Below are positions 1 to 6,414 of a stretch of DNA of 17,519 bases, piece by piece. Position 1 is the first letter of the stretch, and the number at the start of each line of letters is the position of its first letter. Origin of the DNA: Rhodobacteraceae bacterium UBA3087 (GTDB taxonomy: Bacteria > Pseudomonadota > Alphaproteobacteria > Rhodobacterales > Rhodobacteraceae); NCBI GenBank assembly GCA_002367285.1, contig DFBF01000016.1, positions 1 through 17,519 of the forward strand. Reading direction: 5' to 3'. A program made the position numbers and the translations under genes. The notes beneath the pieces were generated by a model, which was given only the letters and a program-made list of their open reading frames with translations, did not search any database and was not told the origin of the DNA.

Positions 1-1
1 G

Positions 2-496
2 GACGCCGAACAATGTGATGATGGCAAGGATTACGGCTGGGTCATGCACGGGTTGTGGCCGCAGTATGATGACGGTTGGCCCAGCTTTTGCCGCACGACT
101 TTCCGCGCGCCGTCGCGCGGGGAAACGGGCGCGATGGCGGACATCATGGGGTCTGGCGGGTCTGCCTGGCATCAGTGGAAAAAACACGGTGTGTGCAGCG
201 GATTATCGCCGCAGGATTATTACCGTCTGGCGCGACTTGCCTATGACAACGTGATCCGTCCGCCCGTGCTGCGCAAACTGGACGATCCCGTGCGTGTTCC
301 CGCCAAGGTGATCGAGGAGGCATTCTTGCAATCCAACCCTGATTGGCAGGCCAACATGATCACCATCACCTGCAAATCCGACCGCATCCAAGAGGCCCGC
401 CTGTGCCTGACCCGCGACCTTGAGCCGCGTACATGCGGACGCGACACGATCCGCGATTGCTCGGCGACACGGGCGTTGTTGGACCCGGTACGGTAG
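2..496 (+). CDS. Ribonuclease T2 family protein, 3' part (5' end outside window)
   Basis: The frame is open from the window edge to TAG at 494-496, giving about 164 residues; the N-terminus, including any signal peptide, is missing. The two family signatures are present. CAS I appears as HGLWPQY (from position 47) and CAS II as HQWKKHGVC (from 170). RNase T2 enzymes cleave RNA with low base specificity through two histidines, assisted by a Glu and a Lys in CAS II, and are usually secreted or periplasmic. Here both His and the Lys are visible, but the position normally held by Glu (HEWxKHG) is Gln. Several Cys (in FCR, GVC, ITC, RLC, RTCG, DCS) fit a disulfide-bonded exported enzyme. It converges on the MAPEG gene. 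Family assignment is secure; activity is less so because of the Gln. Confidence 0.9.
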   Translation, partial: DAEQCDDGKDYGWVMHGLWPQYDDGWPSFCRTTFRAPSRGETGAMADIMGSGGSAWHQWKKHGVCSGLSPQDYYRLARLAYDNVIRPPVLRKLDDPVRVPAKVIEEAFLQSNPDWQANMITITCKSDRIQEARLCLTRDLEPRTCGRDTIRDCSATRALLDPVR

Positions 497-533
497 GGCG
501 ACAGCCCTCGTGGTGGCCTGTTCAGCCGGTTTT

Positions 534-920
534 TTATCCGACTGGCCAAACAGCCCAGACCATCATGCCCAGCCCCACATGCCCCACCGTCCAGATGGCT
601 GAACGCAGCAGCGGGATACCCACCGCATAAGCGGGCACATAGGCGATGCGAGCCAGCACGAAAATGGCTGCGCCGGTGGTGGCGTCGGTGCCCTGTGCCT
701 GGGCCAGAACGGCCAGCGGTAAAAACACGATCAACGCTTCGATCATGTTTGTCAGGGCGCGTTGCATGCGCCCGACCATGACCGTCGGGTCAGGGGCCAC
801 GTCACGGTTGCCTTTCAGAAACCGCTTTTGAACGCTGTCACCAGACAGGGCCCGCGCGGTTGATGGCAAAAATGTCTGCACCACGAACAGGCCCAAGGCG
901 GCCAAAATCCAAACCGCCAT
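534..920 (-). CDS. MAPEG family membrane protein
   Basis: This 128-aa integral membrane protein has an N-terminal membrane segment (MAVWILAALGLFVVQ) and at least two further hydrophobic stretches (EALIVFLPLAVLAQA and the C-terminal WTVGHVGLGMMVWAVW). The pattern RMQRALTNMIEALIVF followed by ARIAYVPAYAVGIPLLRS is typical of the bacterial MAPEG superfamily (membrane-associated proteins in eicosanoid and glutathione metabolism). Many bacterial members are uncharacterised, so no reaction is assigned. The ATG at 920-918 shares one base with the TGA of the upstream quinone oxidoreductase gene (TGATG), so the two are probably translationally coupled. It is the last gene of the COQ9 operon and ends with TAA 37 nt from the convergent RNase T2 gene. 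Confidence 0.85.
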   Translation of the reverse strand: MAVWILAALGLFVVQTFLPSTARALSGDSVQKRFLKGNRDVAPDPTVMVGRMQRALTNMIEALIVFLPLAVLAQAQGTDATTGAAIFVLARIAYVPAYAVGIPLLRSAIWTVGHVGLGMMVWAVWPVG

Positions 921-1909
921 CAGGCCACTTTCAACACGATTTTGCCAATGTGCTGGCTGGTTTCCATCCGGGCGTGCGCCTTGGCGGCGTCCTCCAGTGC
1001 AAAGGTCTGGTCCATGACCGGGCCGATGCGGCCTGCGTCCAACAGGGGCCAGACATTGGCGGCCAGTTCATTGGCAATGCGGGCTTTGGCCAGGTCCGAC
1101 TGGGGCCGCAGGGTCGATCCGGTGATTGTCAGCCGTTTTGCCATGATCTGGGCAAAGTTGATCTCGGCTTTGGGACCGGACAGGAACGCGATGTGGACCA
1201 TGCGGCCTTCGGTGGCCAGCGCCCGGATGTTGCGCGCGATATAGTCGCCGCCAACCATGTCCAGGATCAGGTTCGCGCCGCCCTCGGCCTTTAGGACCTC
1301 GACGAAATCTTCGTCGCGGTAATTGATTGTGCGTTCGGCGCCCAGACCGGCGCAGACCTGGCATTTCGCGGCCGACCCGGCGGTGGTGAACACCCGTGCG
1401 CCAAAAGCGTTCGCCAGTTGGATCGCGGTCGTGCCGATGCCGCTGGACCCACCATGCACCAGGAACCGTTCACCCGCCTCAAGCCCGCCGCGCATGAACA
1501 CGTTGGAATAGACGGTGAAATAGGTTTCGGGCAGGCAGGCGGCCTGTTTCAATCCCATGCCGTTGGGCAGGCGCAGCGCGTGCGTCGCTGGGGTGGTGAC
1601 ATATTCCGCATAGCCACCGCCGGGCAGCAGGGCGCAGACCTGATCGCCGACCTTCCATTCGCTGACGCCAGCGCCGATCGCGACCACCTCGCCTGAGGCC
1701 TCCAGCCCTGGCAAGGGGCTGGCCGTTGGCGGTGGCGCATAAGCGCCTGCGCGTTGCAGCGCGTCGGGGCGATTCACACCCGCATAGGCGACCCGGATCA
1801 GGATATCACCATGGCCCGGCGTGGGCACGGGGGCCTCGATCAGGCGTAGAACCTCGGGGCCACCGGGTTCGGAAATTTCAACAGCGCGCATTGTGGTGGG
1901 CAGGATCAT
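920..1909 (-). CDS. NAD(P)H-quinone oxidoreductase, PIG3-like (zinc-independent MDR family)
   Basis: This is a 329-aa medium-chain dehydrogenase/reductase. The N-terminal GroES-like domain (about residues 7-130) carries AGVNRPDALQRAG and PLPGLEASGEVVAIG. The Rossmann domain has a nucleotide-binding stretch VHGGSSGIGTTAIQLA at about 151-166. No structural-zinc cysteine cluster is visible, which fits the quinone oxidoreductase/PIG3 branch reducing quinones or related alpha,beta-unsaturated carbonyls with NAD(P)H. I chose ATG at 1909-1907 because it overlaps the COQ9 stop as ATGA and has GGAGAG upstream. An in-frame start seven codons earlier would lie further inside COQ9 and lacks a visible ribosome-binding site. 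A homologue could also begin at MRAVEI, six residues on. It is the middle gene of the COQ9-qor-MAPEG operon; a link to ubiquinone chemistry is suggested by context only. Confidence 0.9.
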   Translation of the reverse strand: MILPTTMRAVEISEPGGPEVLRLIEAPVPTPGHGDILIRVAYAGVNRPDALQRAGAYAPPPTASPLPGLEASGEVVAIGAGVSEWKVGDQVCALLPGGGYAEYVTTPATHALRLPNGMGLKQAACLPETYFTVYSNVFMRGGLEAGERFLVHGGSSGIGTTAIQLANAFGARVFTTAGSAAKCQVCAGLGAERTINYRDEDFVEVLKAEGGANLILDMVGGDYIARNIRALATEGRMVHIAFLSGPKAEINFAQIMAKRLTITGSTLRPQSDLAKARIANELAANVWPLLDAGRIGPVMDQTFALEDAAKAHARMETSQHIGKIVLKVA

Positions 1910-2586
1910 TTGCTCTCTCCGTTTCCCCAAGTTCCGGGGTAGTTTCCGCGGGACGCGCCCGGCGCTTTTATCCCGTCCAGGATCTTGCCGGGCCCGGCCA
2001 TGAAGGCCTGAGCCAGCTTGCTGTCCCGCGCCTTGGCTTTGAATTTCTCAATACCCATGACGTTGTCGATGCGCCGGTCCAGAAAGGCCCAGGTGGCGGC
2101 GTGGCCTTCGCTGTCATCGCCCAGCCAATACAGCACGGTCGCGGTATAAACCCCCGACAGTGTCGCGCGTTTCGTGTACCAGTTCACGTCCTGCGATGTG
2201 TCGCCCAGCGCGGCCCAGATCGCATCACAGGTGCCCCAGATCGCGCCCGCGCCATCGCCCGCGTGTTGGGGCAGCGCAAACAGGGTCGTGCCCCGGCGCA
2301 CCAGTTCCTTGTCGGCATCTTCCAGCCGGAACCGTACGCCCGCGGCGATTCGGTCACGAAAGCGCATGTTGTTCAGATCGGCGGCTTGCAATTTGGCCAC
2401 CATCGCCGCGTCGCCTTGGCGGTGATAGGCCAGCGCCATATCAACCGGCCCGCGTGGGTACAGCGCACGCGCTTGCGCCGCCTCCATACCGCAATCATTG
2501 GCCGCAGCGTCCATCGACGCCTGGGTCCAGCCGTCAAACGGTACGTGGTTCAAAACCGCTTCCAGAAGTCGCTTTGCATCATCCAT
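1906..2586 (-). CDS. COQ9 family protein (ubiquinone biosynthesis accessory factor)
   Basis: This is a 226-aa protein. The N-terminal part (LLEAVLNHVPFDGWTQ) is a TetR-like helical segment as in COQ9. The diagnostic core is GTCDAIWAALGDTSQDVNWYTKRATL, followed by YTATVLYWLGDDSEGHAATWAFLDRRIDNVM, the COQ9 C-terminal domain. In eukaryotes COQ9 binds lipid and presents substrate to the hydroxylase COQ7; bacterial members are presumed to assist ubiquinone synthesis. I chose ATG at 2586-2584, 13 codons inside the longest frame, because GAGGA lies seven bases upstream and homologues begin near MDDAK. The longer GTG start at 2625 would overlap the divergent rpsU promoter. It is first in a three-gene operon and its stop overlaps the next start as ATGA. 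C-terminal residues after about 205 are low-complexity Gly/Pro-rich. Confidence 0.92.
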   Translation of the reverse strand: MDDAKRLLEAVLNHVPFDGWTQASMDAAANDCGMEAAQARALYPRGPVDMALAYHRQGDAAMVAKLQAADLNNMRFRDRIAAGVRFRLEDADKELVRRGTTLFALPQHAGDGAGAIWGTCDAIWAALGDTSQDVNWYTKRATLSGVYTATVLYWLGDDSEGHAATWAFLDRRIDNVMGIEKFKAKARDSKLAQAFMAGPGKILDGIKAPGASRGNYPGTWGNGESK

Positions 2587-2614
2587 GCCGCATTCCTCGC
2601 ATTCCTTGCGCAGG

Positions 2615-2643
2615 TGGACAAGCACCCAAAGCCCTGCTATAGG
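2615..2643 (+). promoter_or_regulatory. Putative sigma-70 promoter of rpsU
   Basis: A -35-like TGGACA (2615-2620) is separated by 17 nt from TATAGG (2638-2643), close to the housekeeping consensus at canonical spacing. It would start transcription near 2650 and give a leader of about 46 nt before rpsU. It lies in the divergent gap between COQ9 and rpsU. Seen by pattern only. Confidence 0.55.
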
Positions 2644-2681
2644 GCGCCTTCCTGCACTTTACGCAACTCTAAACTAGAAAG

Positions 2682-2695
2682 GTGGTGACAACCAC
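2682..2695 (+). promoter_or_regulatory. Shine-Dalgarno region of rpsU inside a small hairpin
   Basis: GTGGT (2682-2686), loop GACA, ACCAC (2691-2695) form a perfect 5-bp stem that ends one base before the rpsU ATG. The left arm is the purine-rich ribosome-binding stretch (AAAGGTGGTGA), so folding would occlude it. This may tune S21 translation; the fold is inferred from complementarity. Confidence 0.45.
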
Positions 2696-2902
2696 ATGCA
2701 GGTTAGTGTTCGCGACAACAACGTCGATCAAGCCCTTCGGGCCTTGAAAAAGAAGCTGCAGCGTGAGGGTGTTTTTCGTGAGATGAAGCTTCGGCAACAT
2801 TTCGAAAAGCCCTCTGAGAAAAAAGCACGCGAGAAGGCAGAAGCAATTCGCCGGCAACGCAAGCTCGCTCGGAAAAAAGCGCAACGCGAAGGTATGATGT
2901 AA
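2696..2902 (+). CDS. rpsU: 30S ribosomal protein S21
   Basis: This 68-aa, highly basic protein matches bS21: VSVRDNNVDQALRALKKKLQREGVFREMKLRQHFEKPSEKKAREKAEA, then a Lys/Arg-rich tail. S21 binds the 30S platform near the 3' end of 16S rRNA and contributes to initiation, including use of the Shine-Dalgarno interaction. The length is normal for the family. The start at MQVSV has a purine-rich AAAGGTGGTGA upstream and no competing start. The gene is monocistronic: its own promoter lies 53 nt upstream and a strong terminator follows within 60 nt. It is divergent from COQ9, an arrangement I recall from other Rhodobacterales genomes. Confidence 0.97.
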   Translation: MQVSVRDNNVDQALRALKKKLQREGVFREMKLRQHFEKPSEKKAREKAEAIRRQRKLARKKAQREGMM

Positions 2903-2926
2903 ATCATTCCCAAGTGATGAAATAAC

Positions 2927-2961
2927 AACCTCCGTGGCCCCGGCTGCGGGGGTTTGTTTTT
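2927..2961 (+). terminator. Rho-independent terminator of rpsU
   Basis: AACCTCCG (2927-2934) pairs with CGGGGGTT (2947-2954), eight pairs with one T-G wobble. The 12-nt loop could alternatively nest as CCCCG/CGGGG. A T-rich tail (TTTGTTTTT) follows directly. It lies 25 nt after the rpsU stop codon. Confidence 0.85.
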
Positions 2962-2973
2962 GCCTTTTCCTCT

Positions 2974-3092
2974 TGCTGAAAATATCCTGGGGGCGTGATA
3001 AAACCTGTAAGGTTTTGTCACGGGGGCAAAGCCCCTGCCGAGCATCGTGAGGCCACGCCCAACCAGAGGCGACGCCGCAGGCGTCAACGATG
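2974..3092. repeat. Intergenic palindromic element with AAAATATCCTGGGGG core
   Basis: This gap between rpsU and the hydrolase gene is full of inverted repeats. GTGATAAAACC (2995-3005) pairs with GGTTTTGTCAC (3011-3021) with one wobble and a 5-nt loop. GGGGC (3023-3027) pairs with GCCCC (3031-3035). GACGCC (3071-3076) pairs with GGCGTC (3080-3085), enclosed by CATCGT (3043-3048)/ACGATG (3087-3092). An alternative long-range stem is GGGCGTG (2991-2997)/CACGCCC (3054-3060). The leading CTTGCTGAAAATATCCTGGGGG resembles a motif I remember recurring between genes in Rhodobacterales, so this is probably a dispersed repeat. It is a single copy here, and the assignment rests on memory plus the structure seen. 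Confidence 0.5.
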
Positions 3093-3110
3093 GGCGGGAG
3101 CGTTCTGCGG

Positions 3111-4043
3111 CTAAACTTCGCGCAGGTTTTCCTGCACCGCTGCGATGATTTCCTGCGGGTTGGTGTATCCCAGCGCATGGCCCGCGCCCGGTACGACCAG
3201 TTTCCAGGCATCGCGGTTCCATTGGGTCAGTTTGCCCAAGGCGGTCAGGGGAATGACCGTGTCTTCCTCGCCCCAGATCGTCACCACGGCCACATACATG
3301 CGGGCCAGTTCGCGGTGTTCGGCCTCAAGATCCTCGCACAGCATATTGCGTTCAGACGACAGAATGCTGCGCAGGTATCCGCGCAAGGACAGCTCGCGGC
3401 GGATACGACTGGGCAGGTCGGGGATGACGGTGGGTCCGTCTGCATCTGCCGCCGCGCCTTTGCGCAGCAACCAGCCGCCTGCGATGCCCCACAGCCAGTC
3501 ACCAAACCGGCCCGAAATCCGCGCCTGTTTCAGCAAAGGCGCGGGGGTGTAATCCATGCCCGCCGGGGCCAGCAGGAACAGGCGGTCAACGCGTTCGGTG
3601 TTTTCGGCGGCATAACAGGTGGCAATCGCGCCACCCATGGAATAGCCGAACAGGCAAATCTCTTCGTCCTCGGGGATGCCCACAGCGACCAGCAGGTCGC
3701 GCAGCTGAGTCAGGAAGAACGCGCGGTCCTGGTCCCCGCGCGGACGGTCAGAATAGCCGCGCCCATAGAGATCATAGGTCAACACCCGGAACCCCATCAT
3801 GTTCAGCCCGCGCAACAACCCGGTGAAAACCCAGCTGGGGGTCGACAGCCCATGGATCATCACCATGACGTTGCCATCCACCGGCCCGTGCCATTCGTAA
3901 TGGGTCACCCCCTGGGACAGCTCGGCGAAATGGCCAGGCGCGTCACGCCGGAGCTTTGCGGTCATCACACCACGGCGTTGTTCGATCACCCAGGGCAGAG
4001 CGATCACGATCGCCAGAAGAACAAGGATTGCGTATCCGGTCAT
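3111..4043 (-). CDS. Membrane-anchored alpha/beta hydrolase
   Basis: This is a 310-aa protein. Residues 4-20 (YAILVLLAIVIALPWVI) form one hydrophobic segment, likely an uncleaved anchor. The alpha/beta-hydrolase fold follows, with oxyanion motif HGLS (about 64-67), strand plus DLYGRGYSDRP, nucleophile elbow GYSMGG (Ser135), acid in WGEEDTVIP (Asp261) and GAGHALG (His289). The Ser-Asp-His triad is intact, so it is probably an active esterase, lipase or C-C hydrolase; the substrate is not predictable. I chose ATG 4043-4041 because it overlaps the stop of the PhyH-like gene as ATGA and has GGAG upstream. A start nine codons earlier is possible but lies inside the upstream gene. It is the last gene of a four-gene operon. 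Confidence 0.9.
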   Translation of the reverse strand: MTGYAILVLLAIVIALPWVIEQRRGVMTAKLRRDAPGHFAELSQGVTHYEWHGPVDGNVMVMIHGLSTPSWVFTGLLRGLNMMGFRVLTYDLYGRGYSDRPRGDQDRAFFLTQLRDLLVAVGIPEDEEICLFGYSMGGAIATCYAAENTERVDRLFLLAPAGMDYTPAPLLKQARISGRFGDWLWGIAGGWLLRKGAAADADGPTVIPDLPSRIRRELSLRGYLRSILSSERNMLCEDLEAEHRELARMYVAVVTIWGEEDTVIPLTALGKLTQWNRDAWKLVVPGAGHALGYTNPQEIIAAVQENLREV

Positions 4044-4828
4044 GAGGCGCTCCAGAGCACGGGAAACCAATCTTCGCGCAGGCGTTGGCCGGTTTCCATA
4101 TTGTGACCCGGGAAGGGCGGGGATGTGCGGCCCGGGCGTTCCACGTATCGGGCGTCATCGCCCATCCATCGCAGGGACAAGGCGCGGCGGCGGATGTCGG
4201 AATGATTGCCGCGTGCGCCATGGACGGTGCGAAAATCAAACAGCACCGCGTCGCCCGGCTGCATCACCCATTCCAGCACCTGCATGTCGCCGGGGCTGGC
4301 ATCGGGGTCGGGCACGGGGGTCCAGTCCTGTTTGCCGTCATAAAAGTCGCCGTCATCGGCCCAGCTGACCGGGCGCACCATGCGGTCCCATTTGTGGCTG
4401 CCGGCAATGAACCGCAGCGAGGCTTCGCGCACCGGATCCAAAGGCATCCAGAAGCTGACCGTCTGGTTGCCTTGCACGAAATAATACGGTCCGTCCTGAT
4501 GCCAGGGCGTCGGTTTCGGTGTGCCGGGTTCCTTGACCAGAACATGGTCGTGAAAGAACTGGGCGGTGTTCGACTGCATCGCACGCGCCGCGATTTCGCC
4601 CATCGGGCTTTCGCGCACCAGACGTTCGTATTCGGGGATGCGGGTCCAGTTGACATAGTCGTCAAAGAACCGCCCTTCGGTCACCGCGTTTTCCGACGCA
4701 TATTCGCCCGGCTCGGCCATATTGCGCGCGACGCCCGCGCGCATGACTTCGACCCAATCGCTCAGGGCGCCGGGGATCATCACGGCGCCGTCACGTTGAA
4801 AGGCTTCGATCTGGTCGTTCGTGATCAT
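4040..4828 (-). CDS. Phytanoyl-CoA dioxygenase (PhyH) family Fe(II)/2-oxoglutarate oxygenase
   Basis: This 262-aa protein has the double-stranded beta-helix metal triad HxD...H: PWHQDGP gives His110 and Asp112, and TVHGA gives His203. A following Arg cluster (RRRALSLRW, about 213-221) supplies the usual 2-oxoglutarate carboxylate contact. Other typical features are FFHDHVLVKEPGTPKPTPWHQD, SFWMPLDPV and LRFIAGSHKW. Family members hydroxylate small molecules or acyl-CoA with O2 and 2-oxoglutarate. The substrate here is unknown; it does not look like ectoine hydroxylase and no ect genes are near. GGAGAG lies upstream of the ATG. The start overlaps the cyclodeaminase-like stop (ATGA) and its own TGA overlaps the hydrolase ATG, indicating tight coupling. 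It is soluble, with no signal peptide. Confidence 0.92.
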   Translation of the reverse strand: MITNDQIEAFQRDGAVMIPGALSDWVEVMRAGVARNMAEPGEYASENAVTEGRFFDDYVNWTRIPEYERLVRESPMGEIAARAMQSNTAQFFHDHVLVKEPGTPKPTPWHQDGPYYFVQGNQTVSFWMPLDPVREASLRFIAGSHKWDRMVRPVSWADDGDFYDGKQDWTPVPDPDASPGDMQVLEWVMQPGDAVLFDFRTVHGARGNHSDIRRRALSLRWMGDDARYVERPGRTSPPFPGHNMETGQRLREDWFPVLWSAS

Positions 4829-5742
4829 CGGTCTCTCCAGGCGTCCAGAATATAGCGGCTGGTCATCAGGTCCAGATGCGCGCCGCCACCGTTTTTGTAC
4901 AGCGTGATTTCATCATCACTTTGGCGATGAAAATCCCCTGCGGCGACGTCATACAGATCACCCTGAACGTCCTCGCGCCGGATGACGCCACGCGCGATCG
5001 GGTCCTTGAATTCGCCGATATGGTCCAGCACGGTTGCGCGGCTGTCCATGAACAGGCGGGCGCGTTGCAGCACGGTGTCGTCCGCCTCGCGCATGTCAGG
5101 GCGATAGGCGCCGATCAGGTCGATGTGCTGGCCGGGGCGCAGCCATTCGCCGCGCAGAACCGGCTCGGACGACATGGTGGCCGAGGTCACGATATCGGCC
5201 TGTGCCACGGCTTTGGCCAGATCAGCAACCGCTTCGGTGTCCTTATACCCGGCCGCCATCCTTTCGGCGCCTTCCGGGCTGCGGTTCCAGACCAGGAAAC
5301 GCGCGTCGGGGAAAGTCGCGCCATAGGCCTCGCGCAGCGAACGCGCGACGGTGCCTGCGCCGACAATCAACACGACCTTGCTGTCGGGTCGCGCCAACAG
5401 ACGGGCGCCCAGAACGCTGTCGCCTGCCGTCTTCCACTTGGTCACCAGATGGAAGTCGACAATCGCCTGCAAGGAGCCGTCAATGTCATCATACAGGTTC
5501 ACCGCGCCGTGGACCAGCGGTTCGCCCCGCCCCGGATTCCCTGGCATGATATTGGCGGTTTTCACGGCGCTGCCCATGCCGTCGATCCAGGCCGCACGTG
5601 ACAACATCGTGTCGTCACCACGATACAGGAACGTGTCGCCAATTTCGGCTTTGGCCATCTTGTGCCCGGCTAGAATGGCGTCGCCCAGGGCGGTCCAGTC
5701 CAGCAGGCGGTCTGCCTCGAATGGGATCATTTCAATGGTCAT
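4825..5742 (-). CDS. Ornithine cyclodeaminase / mu-crystallin family protein
   Basis: This is a 305-aa protein. The N-terminal substrate half carries VKTANIMPGNP (Lys61), VHGAVNLYDDIDGSLQAIVD and TKWKTAGDSVLGARLLA. A Rossmann half follows with VVLIVGAGTVARSLREAY (about 123-140), then DIVTSATMSSEPVL and IDLIGAYRPDMREAD (Asp216, matching the family's catalytic Asp). Members bind NAD(P) and act as ornithine cyclodeaminases, ketimine reductases or amino-acid dehydrogenases; this annotation is a family name, not a reaction. The residue matching the usual substrate-binding Arg in the R-T-A/G motif is Lys104 here. ATG 5742-5740 overlaps the HAD stop as ATGA, with GAGGG upstream. It is the second gene of the HAD-OCD-PhyH-hydrolase operon. 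Confidence 0.9.
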   Translation of the reverse strand: MTIEMIPFEADRLLDWTALGDAILAGHKMAKAEIGDTFLYRGDDTMLSRAAWIDGMGSAVKTANIMPGNPGRGEPLVHGAVNLYDDIDGSLQAIVDFHLVTKWKTAGDSVLGARLLARPDSKVVLIVGAGTVARSLREAYGATFPDARFLVWNRSPEGAERMAAGYKDTEAVADLAKAVAQADIVTSATMSSEPVLRGEWLRPGQHIDLIGAYRPDMREADDTVLQRARLFMDSRATVLDHIGEFKDPIARGVIRREDVQGDLYDVAAGDFHRQSDDEITLYKNGGGAHLDLMTSRYILDAWRDR

Positions 5743-6371
5743 ACGTCGCCCTCATCAAGCAATCCGGTGGCGATCAGGCATGCCACCCATGTGTCCGGGG
5801 ATGTGAACACATGCCCCTGCCAGCCACGCGTTTGCGCGGCAGCGATGTTTTCAGCCCGATCATCGACAAACAGCAACCGGTTCGGTGCAAGGCCACAGTC
5901 CTGTTCGACCATTTCATAAATGCGCGGGTCAGGCTTGGTCACGCCCATATGGCCCGAGATATAGCGCCGGTCGAAGTCTTTCAGAAACGTCTCGCGCCCT
6001 TCGGACAGGGCAAAAGAGCCGCGGCCGAAATTGGACAGCGCAAAGACCGGGATGCCGCGTGCTTTCAGCGCATGAAAACTGCGCACCGAGCGGTCAATCA
6101 CCGGTGTCGCCAGGTCCAGCCAACGGTCGTGCCACCAGCGAATTTCCTGCGAGAATTCGGGGTATTGTGCGGCAGTGTCGTAGATCACCGTGCGGAAATC
6201 CCCGCCCGCATCGATCTGTTCATTCATGCCATGCAGGTCCACTGCGGCGAACATCGCCCGGCGACGGTCCTCGCCGATCCAGCGGTCATAATGGCCTTCG
6301 GGTTGCCACGTGATCAGCACATTGCCGATGTCGAAAATCACCGCATCTGGGCGGGGCAGGGTCTGTGTCAT
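5739..6371 (-). CDS. HAD-like hydrolase (subfamily IA, YihX-like)
   Basis: This 210-aa protein has all four HAD motifs. Motif I is VIFDIGNVL (nucleophile Asp14, with Gly where most phosphatases have the second Asp), motif II ALSN (Ser113), motif III TKPDPRIYE (Lys146) and motif IV FVDDRAENI (Asp170/171). The cap between motifs I and II is helical (C1 type). DxGNV in motif I is shared with YihX-type sugar-phosphate phosphatases and some haloacid dehalogenases, so hydrolysis of a phosphoester or a carbon-halogen bond is possible. The start ATG has AGGG at seven bases. It is the first of four coupled genes. The 43-nt gap to the receiver gene upstream contains no visible terminator, so the receiver may belong to the same transcript. 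Confidence 0.9.
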   Translation of the reverse strand: MTQTLPRPDAVIFDIGNVLITWQPEGHYDRWIGEDRRRAMFAAVDLHGMNEQIDAGGDFRTVIYDTAAQYPEFSQEIRWWHDRWLDLATPVIDRSVRSFHALKARGIPVFALSNFGRGSFALSEGRETFLKDFDRRYISGHMGVTKPDPRIYEMVEQDCGLAPNRLLFVDDRAENIAAAQTRGWQGHVFTSPDTWVACLIATGLLDEGDV

Positions 6372-6414
6372 GGCGCGACCCTAGCGCGGGTTGGCGGCAC
6401 GGGAAATGGGAATT

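Noticed and set aside
495..536. Possible terminator after RNase T2 (AGGGC/GCCCT hairpin, then GGC/GCC before a T-run)
   Set aside because: The good 5-bp stem has no T-run behind it, and the stem in front of the T-run is only 3 bp.
1726..2688. 320-aa plus-strand frame antisense to COQ9 and the oxidoreductase
   Set aside because: It covers two recognised genes on the other strand and shows no domain or ribosome-binding site; a composition shadow.
4040..4828. Ectoine hydroxylase (EctD) as identity of the PhyH-family gene
   Set aside because: No ectABC neighbours, and I do not see the EctD-specific signature around the metal-binding His-Gln-Asp.
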